From assembly GCA_945929765.1 (NCBI GenBank), contig CAMEOL010000007.1:1-17825 (forward strand): 17,825 bases of DNA. The letters are read 5' to 3'. Position numbers and translations under genes: made by a program. Within the stretch, counting starts at the first letter, position 1. Every line of letters begins with the position of its first letter. The notes under the pieces were generated by a model that saw only the letters and a program-made list of their open reading frames with translations, made no database searches and was not told the origin of the DNA. Origin of the DNA: an uncultured Gemella sp. (GTDB taxonomy: Bacteria > Bacillota > Bacilli > Staphylococcales > Gemellaceae). Shown one piece after another: positions 7,928 through 14,851 of this stretch.

Positions 7928-8794
7928 CTACTTCCCTATGTTTTTTTCTTTTAGTTGCTTGTGCAAATTATTAAATTCTTCTATAGTTAGTGTTTCACTT
8001 CTACGACTAGGGTCTATTCCTGCATTTTCGCAACATTCTAATAATAATTCTTTTTTATCTTTACCATTAGCAGCAATTAAATTATTCATTAACGTTTTTC
8101 TTCGTTGGACAAAACATGTACGGACAAAGTCAAAAAATGTTTCTGTATCTATGTGAACATCTTTTTCTTTTTTTGTCATAATTTTTACTACTGCACTTTC
8201 TACATTAGGAGCAGGAACAAATACTTTTTTAGGAACTGTAAATAAATATTCTACATTAGTATAATAATTTAGTAATATCGTTAATGAGTTATAATCTTTA
8301 GTTCCTACTTTGGCACTTAATCTATTGGCCACTTCTTTTTGCATCATTACCACATACCCATCTATTAACGTAGTATTTTCTAATAGATGCGTTAATATAG
8401 GTGTAGTTATATAATAAGGCAAATTAGCTACTACCATGACTTTCTTACAATCTGCAAATTTTTCTTTAATTATTTCATCAACATTTGCCTTTAATATGTC
8501 TTGATTAATAATTTCGATATTATTATAATCTGCTAACGTTTCTGCTAAAATTGGCAATAATCTACCGTCTATTTCAAAAGAAACTACTTTTTGTGCTGAT
8601 TTTGCTAAAGCTTCTGTTAACGAACCTATACCCGGACCTATTTCTATTACTCCTGTATTTTCGTCAATTTCTGCTCCATTAACTATTCTAGTTAATATAT
8701 TACTATCTATCAAAAAGTTTTGACCTAAACTTTTTTTGAATGTAAAACCATATTTTTTTAAAATTTGAAAAGTCTTTTTTGGAGTTCCTATCAT
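7928..8794 (-). CDS. ksgA: 16S rRNA (adenine1518/1519-N6)-dimethyltransferase
   Basis: Dimethylates two adjacent adenines in the 3'-terminal helix of 16S rRNA late in 30S assembly, using S-adenosylmethionine. The product has 288 residues, a normal length. Motifs are the family start [10 protein letters not shown] (21-30), SAM-binding motif [11 protein letters not shown] (51-60), motif II acidic residue in VVSFEID, and catalytic motif IV NLPYY (124-128). The C-terminal region [17 protein letters not shown] is typical for the RNA-binding domain. ATG start, with GAGG about ten bases upstream inside the end of rnmV; the gap to rnmV is two bases. The rnmV-ksgA pairing is common in Firmicutes and links 5S and 16S rRNA maturation. 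Confidence 0.97.
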   Translation of the reverse strand: MIGTPKKTFQILKKYGFTFKKSLGQNFLIDSNILTRIVNGAEIDENTGVIEIGPGIGSLTEALAKSAQKVVSFEIDGRLLPILAETLADYNNIEIINQDILKANVDEIIKEKFADCKKVMVVANLPYYITTPILTHLLENTTLIDGYVVMMQKEVANRLSAKVGTKDYNSLTILLNYYTNVEYLFTVPKKVFVPAPNVESAVVKIMTKKEKDVHIDTETFFDFVRTCFVQRRKTLMNNLIAANGKDKKELLLECCENAGIDPSRRSETLTIEEFNNLHKQLKEKNIGK

Positions 8795-8796
8795 TA

Positions 8797-9342
8797 TTAT
8801 TTTTCCTCTATAATTTTCATTGTTATTAATAGTTTTTCTCTTGTTATCCCATACATATTAAGTTTATTTAATAGTTGTTTGGCATTCGTATATTCTATGT
8901 TTAATTCTTCACAAAGATTTTCTCTCAATATTTTAGACGTTGCCCCACCCACTAGACCTAAGTCGATTAACAAGTCATTACTGATATCGCATTTCTTTTC
9001 TTCTAACGGTGTATAGCATTTCTCTAAAGCTAATATTATATCTTCTTTGCTTGCTGCTTCTATGCCAATTTTTCCTTTTTTGTCAACAGCTTTTTTGTTA
9101 GATATATAAGCATGTTTAGCTGTAGGAATTGCACGTTCAATTATATTTCTAATTCTTTTTCCTGCATAATCTGGATCTGTAAGAACTATAAGCCCCCTAT
9201 TTTTTGCTAATATTTTTAGTCTATCTATTTTCTTTTTTGTTATTGCTGATCCGTTAGTTTCGAAAGTATCACACTCTACAGCTTCTTTTACCCTATTTGT
9301 ATCATCTCTACCTTCTACAACTATTATTTCTTTTATCTTCAT
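8797..9342 (-). CDS. rnmV: Ribonuclease M5 (5S rRNA maturation)
   Basis: Toprim-domain endonuclease that trims both ends of 5S rRNA precursor, normally together with ribosomal protein L18. The 181-residue product has the Toprim glutamate in IIVVEGRDD (Glu10) and the DxD motif in VLTDPDYAG (Asp56, Asp58), followed by the basic GKRIR. The C-terminal part (about 110-181) is the variable RNA-binding region of the family. ATG start at 9342 with TTAGGATG upstream. The binding site itself contains an ATG that opens a two-codon frame whose TAA overlaps the true ATG (ATGAAATAATG); this is probably chance. First gene of the rnmV-ksgA-mazG group. Confidence 0.95.
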   Translation of the reverse strand: MKIKEIIVVEGRDDTNRVKEAVECDTFETNGSAITKKKIDRLKILAKNRGLIVLTDPDYAGKRIRNIIERAIPTAKHAYISNKKAVDKKGKIGIEAASKEDIILALEKCYTPLEEKKCDISNDLLIDLGLVGGATSKILRENLCEELNIEYTNAKQLLNKLNMYGITREKLLITMKIIEEK

Positions 9343-9419
9343 TATTTCATCCTAACAAAATATATTCTACTTAACTTTACTATGATAACATATTTTTATT
9401 ACATATTGTAGCGAAACGT

Positions 9420-9473
9420 AAAAAATAAGAGTAACTTTATTATTTTTTGAAAATAAATTTTATGTTACTCTTA
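9420..9473 (-). terminator. Two-layer terminator after the hydroquinone reductase gene
   Basis: A 10-bp outer stem TAAGAGTAAC (9426-9435) with GTTACTCTTA (9464-9473) encloses a 7-bp A/T inner stem (9440-9446 with 9450-9456, loop TTG). On the minus strand the outer arm is followed by six T residues (9420-9425). It lies 32 bases past the stop of the upstream minus-strand gene. Confidence 0.85.
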
Positions 9474-9504
9474 AATATTTAATTATTATTCTTTATTGAT
9501 TTTC

Positions 9505-10461
9505 TTAAATAGTCCAGTCTATTTCAGGTCCTTTAGGTACTATTCTTGTCGGATTAATCGTTAAGTGACTTCCATAATAATGATTTTTTATATGATCAAA
9601 ATTTACAGTTTTATTTATAAGTGGCTCATTATATATTTCTTTCGTATAACGCCAAAGATTTGGATAATCTCGCAACTGACGAATATTACATTTAAAATGA
9701 CCATAGTATACAACATCAAATCTTACTAAGGTAGTAAATAATCTTATATCTGACTCAGTTAGTCTATTTCCGAATAAATATTTTTTTGTAGCTAATCTGT
9801 CTTCTATCTCATCTAAAGATTCAAACAATTTAGTTACTTCTTGTTCATAAATTTTCTGATTTGTTGTAAATCCTACTTTATATACTCCGTTATTTATAGA
9901 ATTATACAAGAAATCGTTCATACTATCTATTTCTTCTTTCATATTTTTCGGATAATAATCATCATCATTTCCTGTTAGATGATTAAATGCACTATTAAAC
10001 ATTCTGACTATATCAGCAGATTCGTTACTTACTATTTTATTCTTTTTTTTGTCAAATAATATAGGAACAGTCACCCTTCCAGTATAACTACTATCTTCTT
10101 TTACATATATTTCATATAGATATTTTGCGTTGTATACTGGATCACTAACAACACCTTCATATTCTTCAAATGTCCATCCATTTTCGAGCATATATGGATT
10201 AACTACAGAAACAGTAATATATTCTGTTAAACCTTTTAATTCTCTCATTATTAATGTTCTAGATGCCCATGGACATGCTAAACTTACATATAAATGATAA
10301 CGATCTTTCTCAGCAATAAAACCTCCAACTCCAGTAGGTCCTGCCGAGCCATCTGCTGTTATCCAATTTCTAAACTGTGTTTGAGTTCTAACGAAATTGC
10401 CCCCTGTTGACTTTGTGTCATACCAAGTGTCTTCCCATTTTCCGTTTATTAATAATCCCAT
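9505..10461 (-). CDS. Glutathionyl-hydroquinone reductase-like protein (Xi-class GST, YqjG/Ecm4 family)
   Basis: Family members reduce glutathionyl-hydroquinones to hydroquinones through a cysteine-dependent thiol exchange, in the cytoplasm. The product has 318 residues, the usual length. An N-terminal thioredoxin-fold domain carries LACPWASR with the catalytic Cys at position 63, the same position as in E. coli YqjG. Further on are VTVPILFDKKKNKIVSNESADI, the cis-Pro and SNE(S/T) glutathione-contact region, and an all-helical C-terminal domain with LFGNRLTESDIRLF and VVYYGHFKCN. The NHYYGSH and NPTRIVPKGP end is typical of the family. ATG start with GGAAGCGG upstream. It is a single-gene unit with its own promoter, palindromic operator and terminator. 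Glutathione is not made by all Firmicutes, so the in vivo thiol is open. Confidence 0.9.
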   Translation of the reverse strand: MGLLINGKWEDTWYDTKSTGGNFVRTQTQFRNWITADGSAGPTGVGGFIAEKDRYHLYVSLACPWASRTLIMRELKGLTEYITVSVVNPYMLENGWTFEEYEGVVSDPVYNAKYLYEIYVKEDSSYTGRVTVPILFDKKKNKIVSNESADIVRMFNSAFNHLTGNDDDYYPKNMKEEIDSMNDFLYNSINNGVYKVGFTTNQKIYEQEVTKLFESLDEIEDRLATKKYLFGNRLTESDIRLFTTLVRFDVVYYGHFKCNIRQLRDYPNLWRYTKEIYNEPLINKTVNFDHIKNHYYGSHLTINPTRIVPKGPEIDWTI

Positions 10462-10482
10462 TTTCCGCTTCCAGTTTTCTTT

Positions 10483-10531
10483 ATTACTACTAATTAGTAG
10501 TAATTGTATAACATATTTTTATTTTTTTCAA
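10483..10531 (-). promoter_or_regulatory. Promoter and 22-bp palindromic operator of the hydroquinone reductase-like gene
   Basis: On the minus strand: -35 TTGAAA (10526-10531), a 17-base spacer, -10 TACAAT (10503-10508). A perfect 22-bp palindrome (10483-10504), with half-site ATTACTACTAA, overlaps the last bases of the -10 and covers the expected start site. The TTACT/AGTAA outer arms resemble sites of DUF24/HxlR-type quinone-sensing repressors such as YodB and CatR of B. subtilis. A repressor bound here would block initiation. The regulator is not encoded in this window. Confidence 0.82.
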
Positions 10532-10612
10532 CAATTATGCATCATACATTATTTTTATAATCCTATAAATTTTCTTTATATATTACAGTTGTTTTTTTCA
10601 TATTTATAGATA

Positions 10613-10642
10613 TTGACTATAGTTTAACGAAAACGTTATAAT
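10613..10642 (+). promoter_or_regulatory. Promoter of the truncated SDR gene with an internal inverted repeat
   Basis: -35 TTGACT (10613-10618), an 18-base spacer and -10 TATAAT (10637-10642), about 47 bases before the start codon. An inverted repeat TAACG-AAAA-CGTTA (10625-10638) fills the spacer and touches the -10, a good place for a repressor. The promoter looks intact although the gene it serves is broken. Confidence 0.65.
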
Positions 10643-10688
10643 TAATTATAGAATAATAAAAATAATATAACATATAGGAGATTTTAGT

Positions 10689-10890
10689 ATGGCTAATAAT
10701 TGGTTAAATTTAGAAGAAAAAGTATGTGTAGTTACTGGTGCATTAGGAGGAATGGGATCTAAAATTTGTGAAGAGTTTGCAAGTCAAGGGGCTAATGTTG
10801 TCTTAGTTGATCTAATGTTAGAAAAGGCTAAAGAATACGCCAAAGAATTATCTGAAAAGTACAACGTAAAAACTTTAGCTGTAGAAGTTA
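10689..10890 (+). pseudogene. Short-chain dehydrogenase/reductase, 5' fragment only
   Basis: The first 67 or so residues are a clear SDR start: KVCVVTGALGGMGSK with the NAD(P)-binding TGxxxGxG (residues 16-23), then GANVVLVDL, the second strand whose Asp usually selects NAD(H). It resembles Firmicute SDRs that begin NNWLNLEEKVxVVTG, some annotated as sugar-alcohol dehydrogenases; the substrate cannot be told. After AVEV (about 10889) homology stops, and the frame runs into the antisense of the neighbouring transporter gene, ending at 11054. The catalytic Ser-Tyr-Lys region, about 180 residues, is lost, so no enzyme can be made. Promoter and ribosome binding site (AGGAG, eight bases before ATG) remain. 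Confidence 0.88.
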
Positions 10891-11556
10891 ATCCTATTAA
10901 AATAAGAACTATTGCTGTGGCATCAAACTTCATTTTCGTTTCTTTAGCTTTTTCTCCAGAAACATCAGAATTTAATTTCGGGAATTTTAAAAATAAAATT
11001 AAAAGCCCATCAAATGCAATTAAAATTCCTGCTATCCAGAAAAGCGTAGTATAGTGTAATTCATCCCTGCTACTATAACGATCATAAATGGCAATAATAA
11101 CTGTCTTATCGAGATAGAAAACTTAGTAAACATATTAGCTACTGAACCTTTTTCTTTAAAAATCTCTAAACAAGAAGGAGTAACACATGTAGCTAAAAAT
11201 GAATTAGCAATACCTCCAATTATTGCAAAAATATATGCCATCATCATGCTTGTAAAAATAGCAACTCCCACAAAATATAGGACGTAAAATACAATACCTA
11301 TTAAACCAGAAATTTTTCTACCAAATTTATCTGATATTGGACCAGAAAATGGTAATGAAATTAAACGTCCTAATCCTAGAGCTCCACTAACTTGTAATAC
11401 TAGTCCAAGATTCCCTGGTTCCCCCCAGGCTGAAACTAATTCCGGCTTATATTGTGCTAATACAGAAACTCCTATAGCGTGTATAAAATATGTGAAATAT
11501 AACGCTAAAGCCGTAAGTATAAATGGATTACGTGCTTTTTGAACTGTAGTGTTCAT
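10890..11556 (-). pseudogene. MFS transporter, N-terminal half, frameshifted and 3'-truncated
   Basis: The open part (11556-11032, 174 residues) has a major-facilitator N-terminal half: TM1 FILTALALYFTYFIHAIG, then GRLISLPFSGPISDKFGRK containing the loop 2-3 motif (G-x-x-x-D-x-x-G-R-K), and about five to six membrane segments. After AGMNYT the frame goes off into ILRFSG and stops. In another minus frame the protein clearly resumes as TTLFWIAGILIAFDGLL, continues through KFPKLNSDVSGEKAKETKMKFDATAIVLILIG and stops abruptly near 10890 at the SDR fragment. So there is one frameshift at about 11045-11060, and the C-terminal six-helix half is deleted. Substrate unknown. It is divergent from the LysR gene, which was probably its regulator. 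ATG start with AGGAGG 11 bases upstream. Confidence 0.88.
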
Positions 11557-11600
11557 AATATATATATCCTCCTAAAAAATTATTTAAATCTGATACTGTT

Positions 11601-11658
11601 GTTGTACAACTTTTAATTAATAAAATCTAATTAATAAAATAATCAAATCTATAGATTT
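11601..11658. promoter_or_regulatory. Divergent control region between MFS pseudogene and lysR, with palindromes
   Basis: The 157-base spacer holds a 10-bp perfect palindrome GTTGTACAAC (11601-11610), two near-identical 14-base tandem repeats starting TAATTAATAAAA (11614-11627 and 11628-11641), and a 14-bp perfect palindrome AAATCTATAGATTT (11645-11658). LysR regulators commonly bind such dyads in the spacer next to their own gene. Which of them is the site is not shown. Confidence 0.5.
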
Positions 11659-11713
11659 TTTTTATATTTTTATATATAATCAAATTAAATAGATAAATTT
11701 AGGAGGGAGTAAA

Positions 11714-12613
11714 ATGAATCTATTTCATTTAAAATACTTTATAAAATTAGCAGAATTGGAGCATTATACTCAAGCTTCAAAAGAATTGAACATTACTCAA
11801 CCGAGTCTAAGCCACGCAATAAGCACCTTAGAAGAAGAAATAGGAGTTAAATTATTCGAAAAAAAAGGAAGAAATATTGTCTTAACAAAACCGGGTAGAA
11901 TTTTCTTCAATATTATTAAAGCTGCTGTTAACAATATTGATGAGGCTGTTGAGTATATTCAAAAAATAAACTCTGGAGAAGGACTAATTAACATTGGATT
12001 TCTAAGAACATTGGGGGTGTGGACAGTTCCTACTCTATGCAGAAAATTTAAACAAGATAATGAAGAAAAAGAAATTAATTTTAATTTCTACAACGGATAT
12101 TCAGAATCATTAATTACTGGGTTGAAAAAAGGTGACTATGATGTAATATTTACCTCTAAAATAAACGACGATTCTTCTATAGAATATATCCCCTTAGGTA
12201 ACCAAGAACTATTGCTTATTATTCCTTCGGATCATGAACTTGCAGAGAAAGAATCTGTATCTCTCGAAGAAATATTAGATTATGACTTTATTAGTTTCAA
12301 AAAAAATACCGGTCTTCACAAAATAATCATGCCTAATTTTTCGAAAATAAAAAAATATCCTAACACAAAATATACCGCTGAAGAAGATCAAGTAGTTGCT
12401 GGACTAGTTTCTCAAGGCTTCGGAATAGCTATCGTTCCTGACATGCCATTACTAGAAACTTTAGACATAAAAAAATTAACAATAACAGATATAGAACAAA
12501 ATAGAATCTTTTACTTAGCTTATTTAAAAGAACAAAACAATATTCCTGCTGTTAATGAATTTATAAAATATGTAGGAACTTATAAATTTAGTAAATATAT
12601 AAAATCATATTAA
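11714..12613 (+). CDS. LysR-family transcriptional regulator
   Basis: DNA-binding regulator of the LysR type, usually responding to a small metabolite. The 299-residue product has the normal length and looks intact. Residues 1-60 form the winged helix-turn-helix: FIKLAELEHYTQASKELN, ITQPSLSHAISTLEEEIGVKLFEKKGR. A linker helix follows, and a periplasmic-binding-protein-like effector domain from about 90 (INIGFLRTLGVWTVP, ELLLIIPSDHELA, VVAGLVSQGFGIAIVPDMP). ATG start with the strong site AGGAGGGAG. Divergent from the broken MFS gene and upstream of the broken TRAP subunit, so it probably once controlled uptake and use of a compound handled by those genes. It may now be an orphan regulator. Confidence 0.93.
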   Translation: MNLFHLKYFIKLAELEHYTQASKELNITQPSLSHAISTLEEEIGVKLFEKKGRNIVLTKPGRIFFNIIKAAVNNIDEAVEYIQKINSGEGLINIGFLRTLGVWTVPTLCRKFKQDNEEKEINFNFYNGYSESLITGLKKGDYDVIFTSKINDDSSIEYIPLGNQELLLIIPSDHELAEKESVSLEEILDYDFISFKKNTGLHKIIMPNFSKIKKYPNTKYTAEEDQVVAGLVSQGFGIAIVPDMPLLETLDIKKLTITDIEQNRIFYLAYLKEQNNIPAVNEFIKYVGTYKFSKYIKSY

Positions 12614-12619
12614 TAAAAA

Positions 12620-12748
12620 ACGGAGATACCTAAAGTAAAGAAAAATTATTATTGAGATAATTTGAACCTTAATAATACATTACTTTTATATAGAAAATAT
12701 ATTTAATACAGATATGTCTATCTTTAGGTCATCTCTGTCTTTTTTTTT
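12620..12748 (+). terminator. Long-range terminator after lysR
   Basis: A 16-bp stem with one bulge and one G-U pair (12620-12635 with 12722-12738) is followed by nine T residues (12740-12748). The 86-base interior carries further A/T complementarity, ATTATT/AATAAT, and a 7-bp pair AAAGTAA (12632-12638) with TTACTTT (12680-12686) that would compete with the outer stem. It lies seven bases after the lysR stop. Confidence 0.82.
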
Positions 12749-12929
12749 AACTTATTAATTTTTTTCTATAAGTATCGCCCCTTTTTTCAATTTGTACTAC
12801 AACTGATATTAAAGTAAAATATTGTTATAGAATATAAATAAAGTTTATTGTTATTGTATCAATTAAAATGATACTGACAGCAATTTTTTTATATAAAACA
12901 ATTAAAAATATTTTTAAAGGAGAATTACT
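12749..12929 (+). promoter_or_regulatory. Upstream region of the dctQ remnant with an inverted repeat
   Basis: AT-rich spacer without any gene. It contains GTATCA-7 bases-TGATAC (12856-12861 and 12869-12874), a plausible operator about 55 bases before the dctQ start. No convincing promoter hexamer pair could be fixed. No recognisable remnant of a dctP binding-protein gene is seen, although dctP often precedes dctQ. Confidence 0.35.
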
Positions 12930-13413
12930 ATGAAAAAAGTTGTAGATAAGTTTGAAGAATATATTTTAGTTCTATTACTAATATCGATATCTATAATACT
13001 ACTGTTACAAATTTTAGCTAGGTACATTTTTCATAATTCTATAGTATGGTCTGAAGAATCTGTTCGCTATCTATTTATATGGTCTACTTTTATTGGTATT
13101 CCTTATTGTATTAAAATAGGTAATTCATTAAAAATTATGCAAATTATAGATTTGTTACCTAACAGGTTTGTTGCCGTTATCATATATATCAATAAAATAA
13201 TATTACTTATTTTTTTTCATAATAATGAGTATTTATAGTTTCAACGTTGTATATTAAACTTATTTAAGTGGACAAGTAAGTCCCGCTTTAGAACTTCCTC
13301 TATGGATTATGTATTTAGCGCCATTTTTAGGTTTTTCTTTATCTACAATTAGAATTTTAGAAAAATTAGTCAAAAATAATAAAAATAATATTTTAAAAGA
13401 AGAAACAACATAG
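12930..13413 (+). pseudogene. TRAP transporter small permease subunit (DctQ), disrupted
   Basis: DctQ is the small four-helix membrane subunit of TRAP transporters, which take up organic acids with Na+ gradients. The readable start (102 residues) has the family signature LARYIFHNSIVWSEESVRYLFIW and GNSLKI. A frameshift in the run of eight T residues at 13210-13217 ends it at 13238. In the next frame the protein resumes as IIMSIYSFNVVY, hits a TAA (13252-13254 region), and then continues with the typical C-terminal stretch SGQVSPALELPLWIMYLAPFLGF to the TAG at 13411. So at least one frameshift and one nonsense change are present. The required large subunit DctM and receptor DctP are absent on both sides. 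Good start: AAAGGAG eight bases before ATG. Confidence 0.88.
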
Positions 13414-13467
13414 ATTTTATATAAAATATAAACTTCACAAAAATTAAAAAACTAGTTATTAAAACTT

Positions 13468-13541
13468 AAACACGTGAAATATACGAGAGTTTATAGCCCT
13501 TTCTACTTAAGATTTAAACTCTATATTACCACGTGTTTTTT
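13468..13541. terminator. Two-layer bidirectional terminator between dctQ remnant and ThrE genes
   Basis: Outer stem AAACACGTG (13468-13476) with CACGTGTTT (13530-13538), continued by AATAT/ATATT (13478-13482 with 13523-13527) and an inner AGAGTTTA/TAAACTCT stem (13486-13493 with 13515-13522). A run of six T residues follows on plus (13536-13541) and TTTAAGTTTT on minus. It separates converging genes. Confidence 0.82.
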
Positions 13542-13567
13542 GTTATAATAATCTAAATATTTTACTT

Positions 13568-14038
13568 TTATTTTTTTCTTCTTATTTTTACTCGTTTAAT
13601 AGAATCAGAGAAAACTGATGCTATTAATATTCCCATTGCAATAGCTCCGGCTTGCAACAATGTATCTATTCCTAACTTAGCACCTACAAAATAATTCTTT
13701 GTAACTAAATTTTGCATAGTATAATAAATACCATACCCTGGTACTAATGGTATCATCCCTGTATAAATGAACACTGTCGCAGGCATTTTTAATCTTTTTG
13801 ATGCATTTCCAGACATTAACCCTACTAAAATAGCACCTACCAAAGTAGCAACTACTACGTCATTCGTTAAATGACGTGAAAATAAAAACGCCATCCAAGC
13901 AAGAGCACCTATAAATGAACAATCAGCTAAAGATTTCTTAGGAGCATTAAAAAATATTGCAAATGCAAAAGTAACAATAAAACCTAAAGCAAATTGTATT
14001 AATAAGTAACTAATGTTATAACTAAACTCTGCTGTCAT
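13568..14038 (-). CDS. Threonine/serine exporter family protein, small subunit (ThrE C-terminal domain type)
   Basis: Membrane protein of 156 residues with about four to five hydrophobic segments, matching the second domain of the ThrE exporter (YjjB-like). Signs are the segment ATVFIYTGMIPLVPGYGIYYTM, which holds the characteristic PLVPG motif, and the preceding GLMSGNASKRLKMPAT. The strongly basic end IKRVKIRRKK is probably cytoplasmic. ATG start with AGGAGG six bases upstream; that binding site overlaps the stop region of the partner gene, nine bases away. In Corynebacterium a single ThrE protein holds both domains; in many Firmicutes two adjacent genes do, as here. Amino-acid export is the family role; the substrate here is not proven. 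Confidence 0.88.
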   Translation of the reverse strand: MTAEFSYNISYLLIQFALGFIVTFAFAIFFNAPKKSLADCSFIGALAWMAFLFSRHLTNDVVVATLVGAILVGLMSGNASKRLKMPATVFIYTGMIPLVPGYGIYYTMQNLVTKNYFVGAKLGIDTLLQAGAIAMGILIASVFSDSIKRVKIRRKK

Positions 14039-14047
14039 ATTATCCTC

Positions 14048-14815
14048 CTAAGTTAACCTTAATCCAAAAACAACGCCCAAAGCTATAGCCGAAGCGATAA
14101 AGAATGCTGACATCGTCCCAACAATTCCCGACATATAATCTCCAGCCATAAAATCTCTTACCGAATTTGTTATTTGAACCCCAGGAACTAAAGGCATTAA
14201 CCCTACAATAATAATACTTGCAGGATTATGAATTTCAAAGAACATTGCAGCCCAATTAGTCAATACAGTAGCCAAGAAAGCACCTATAAAATTACTTAAA
14301 TAATACATTAATTTAAACTTGGTTGCATATATTAAAAAATAAGCCTCAATTCCCATAATAACAAACGAATATAAACTATCTTTGAATGTTCCTCCAAACA
14401 TAACTGCAAAAAATGGAGCTGAAATTATTAGCGCCATAACTACCGAAAAATCTGTATAAGGTTTCGTATACCTTATTTTTTCTAATGTAGCAAAAGCAGC
14501 GTTCAAATCTGTACACTCTTCTGCAACTATTTTACGAGATAAATCATTCATCAACGACAACTTTTCTAAATTTTTATCCCCTATAACAATTCTTCTCATA
14601 GTAGTAATATTAGAATTTTCATATATAAAGTTAATAATAACGAAATTATAATTAACTATAATATGTACAGTCTGTATATTTTTGTATGCTCCAATAATTC
14701 TATATAGCGTGTCTTCAACACGATAAACTTCTGCTCCATATTGCATCATTAAACGAGCCATTTTAGCACTAAAATTTAGTAAATCTTTTGCTTCTTGTTT
14801 GTTTGCTACTTCCAT
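14048..14815 (-). CDS. Threonine/serine exporter family protein, large subunit (ThrE N-terminal domain type, DUF1212)
   Basis: Partner of the small subunit, 255 residues, YjjP-like. The N-terminal half (about 1-115) is soluble and contains the conserved MARLMMQYGAEVYRVEDTLYRI, where Gly-Ala-Glu-x-x-Arg-x-Glu-Asp is the family hallmark. The C-terminal half has about five membrane segments and the SIIIVGLMPLVPGVQITNSVRD motif, with the same PLVPG sequence as the small subunit. ATG start; the upstream GGGA is a weak ribosome binding site, and the preceding ATG is closed by a stop after two codons. The two genes form a pair expected to assemble into one exporter. Confidence 0.89.
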   Translation of the reverse strand: MEVANKQEAKDLLNFSAKMARLMMQYGAEVYRVEDTLYRIIGAYKNIQTVHIIVNYNFVIINFIYENSNITTMRRIVIGDKNLEKLSLMNDLSRKIVAEECTDLNAAFATLEKIRYTKPYTDFSVVMALIISAPFFAVMFGGTFKDSLYSFVIMGIEAYFLIYATKFKLMYYLSNFIGAFLATVLTNWAAMFFEIHNPASIIIVGLMPLVPGVQITNSVRDFMAGDYMSGIVGTMSAFFIASAIALGVVFGLRLT

Positions 14816-14851
14816 AATTTTATCCCATATACTTTCAAGTTATACTAACAA

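Noticed and set aside
9342..9352. Two-codon leader frame ATGAAATAATG before rnmV as a regulatory upstream ORF
   Set aside because: It arises from the overlap of the ribosome binding site and start codon; nothing else supports regulation.
10625..10638. TAACG-AAAA-CGTTA as a catabolite-repression (cre) site
   Set aside because: It lacks the TG...CA ends and CG centre of the cre consensus; kept only as an unnamed inverted repeat.
10689..11054. A 121-codon plus-strand frame that could be annotated as an intact small dehydrogenase
   Set aside because: Only the first 67 or so residues are SDR-like. The rest is antisense of MFS coding sequence and lacks the catalytic Ser-Tyr-Lys region.
12930..13238. 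A complete 102-residue membrane protein
   Set aside because: The C-terminal part of DctQ is plainly readable downstream in a shifted frame up to 13413, so this is a broken gene rather than a short one.
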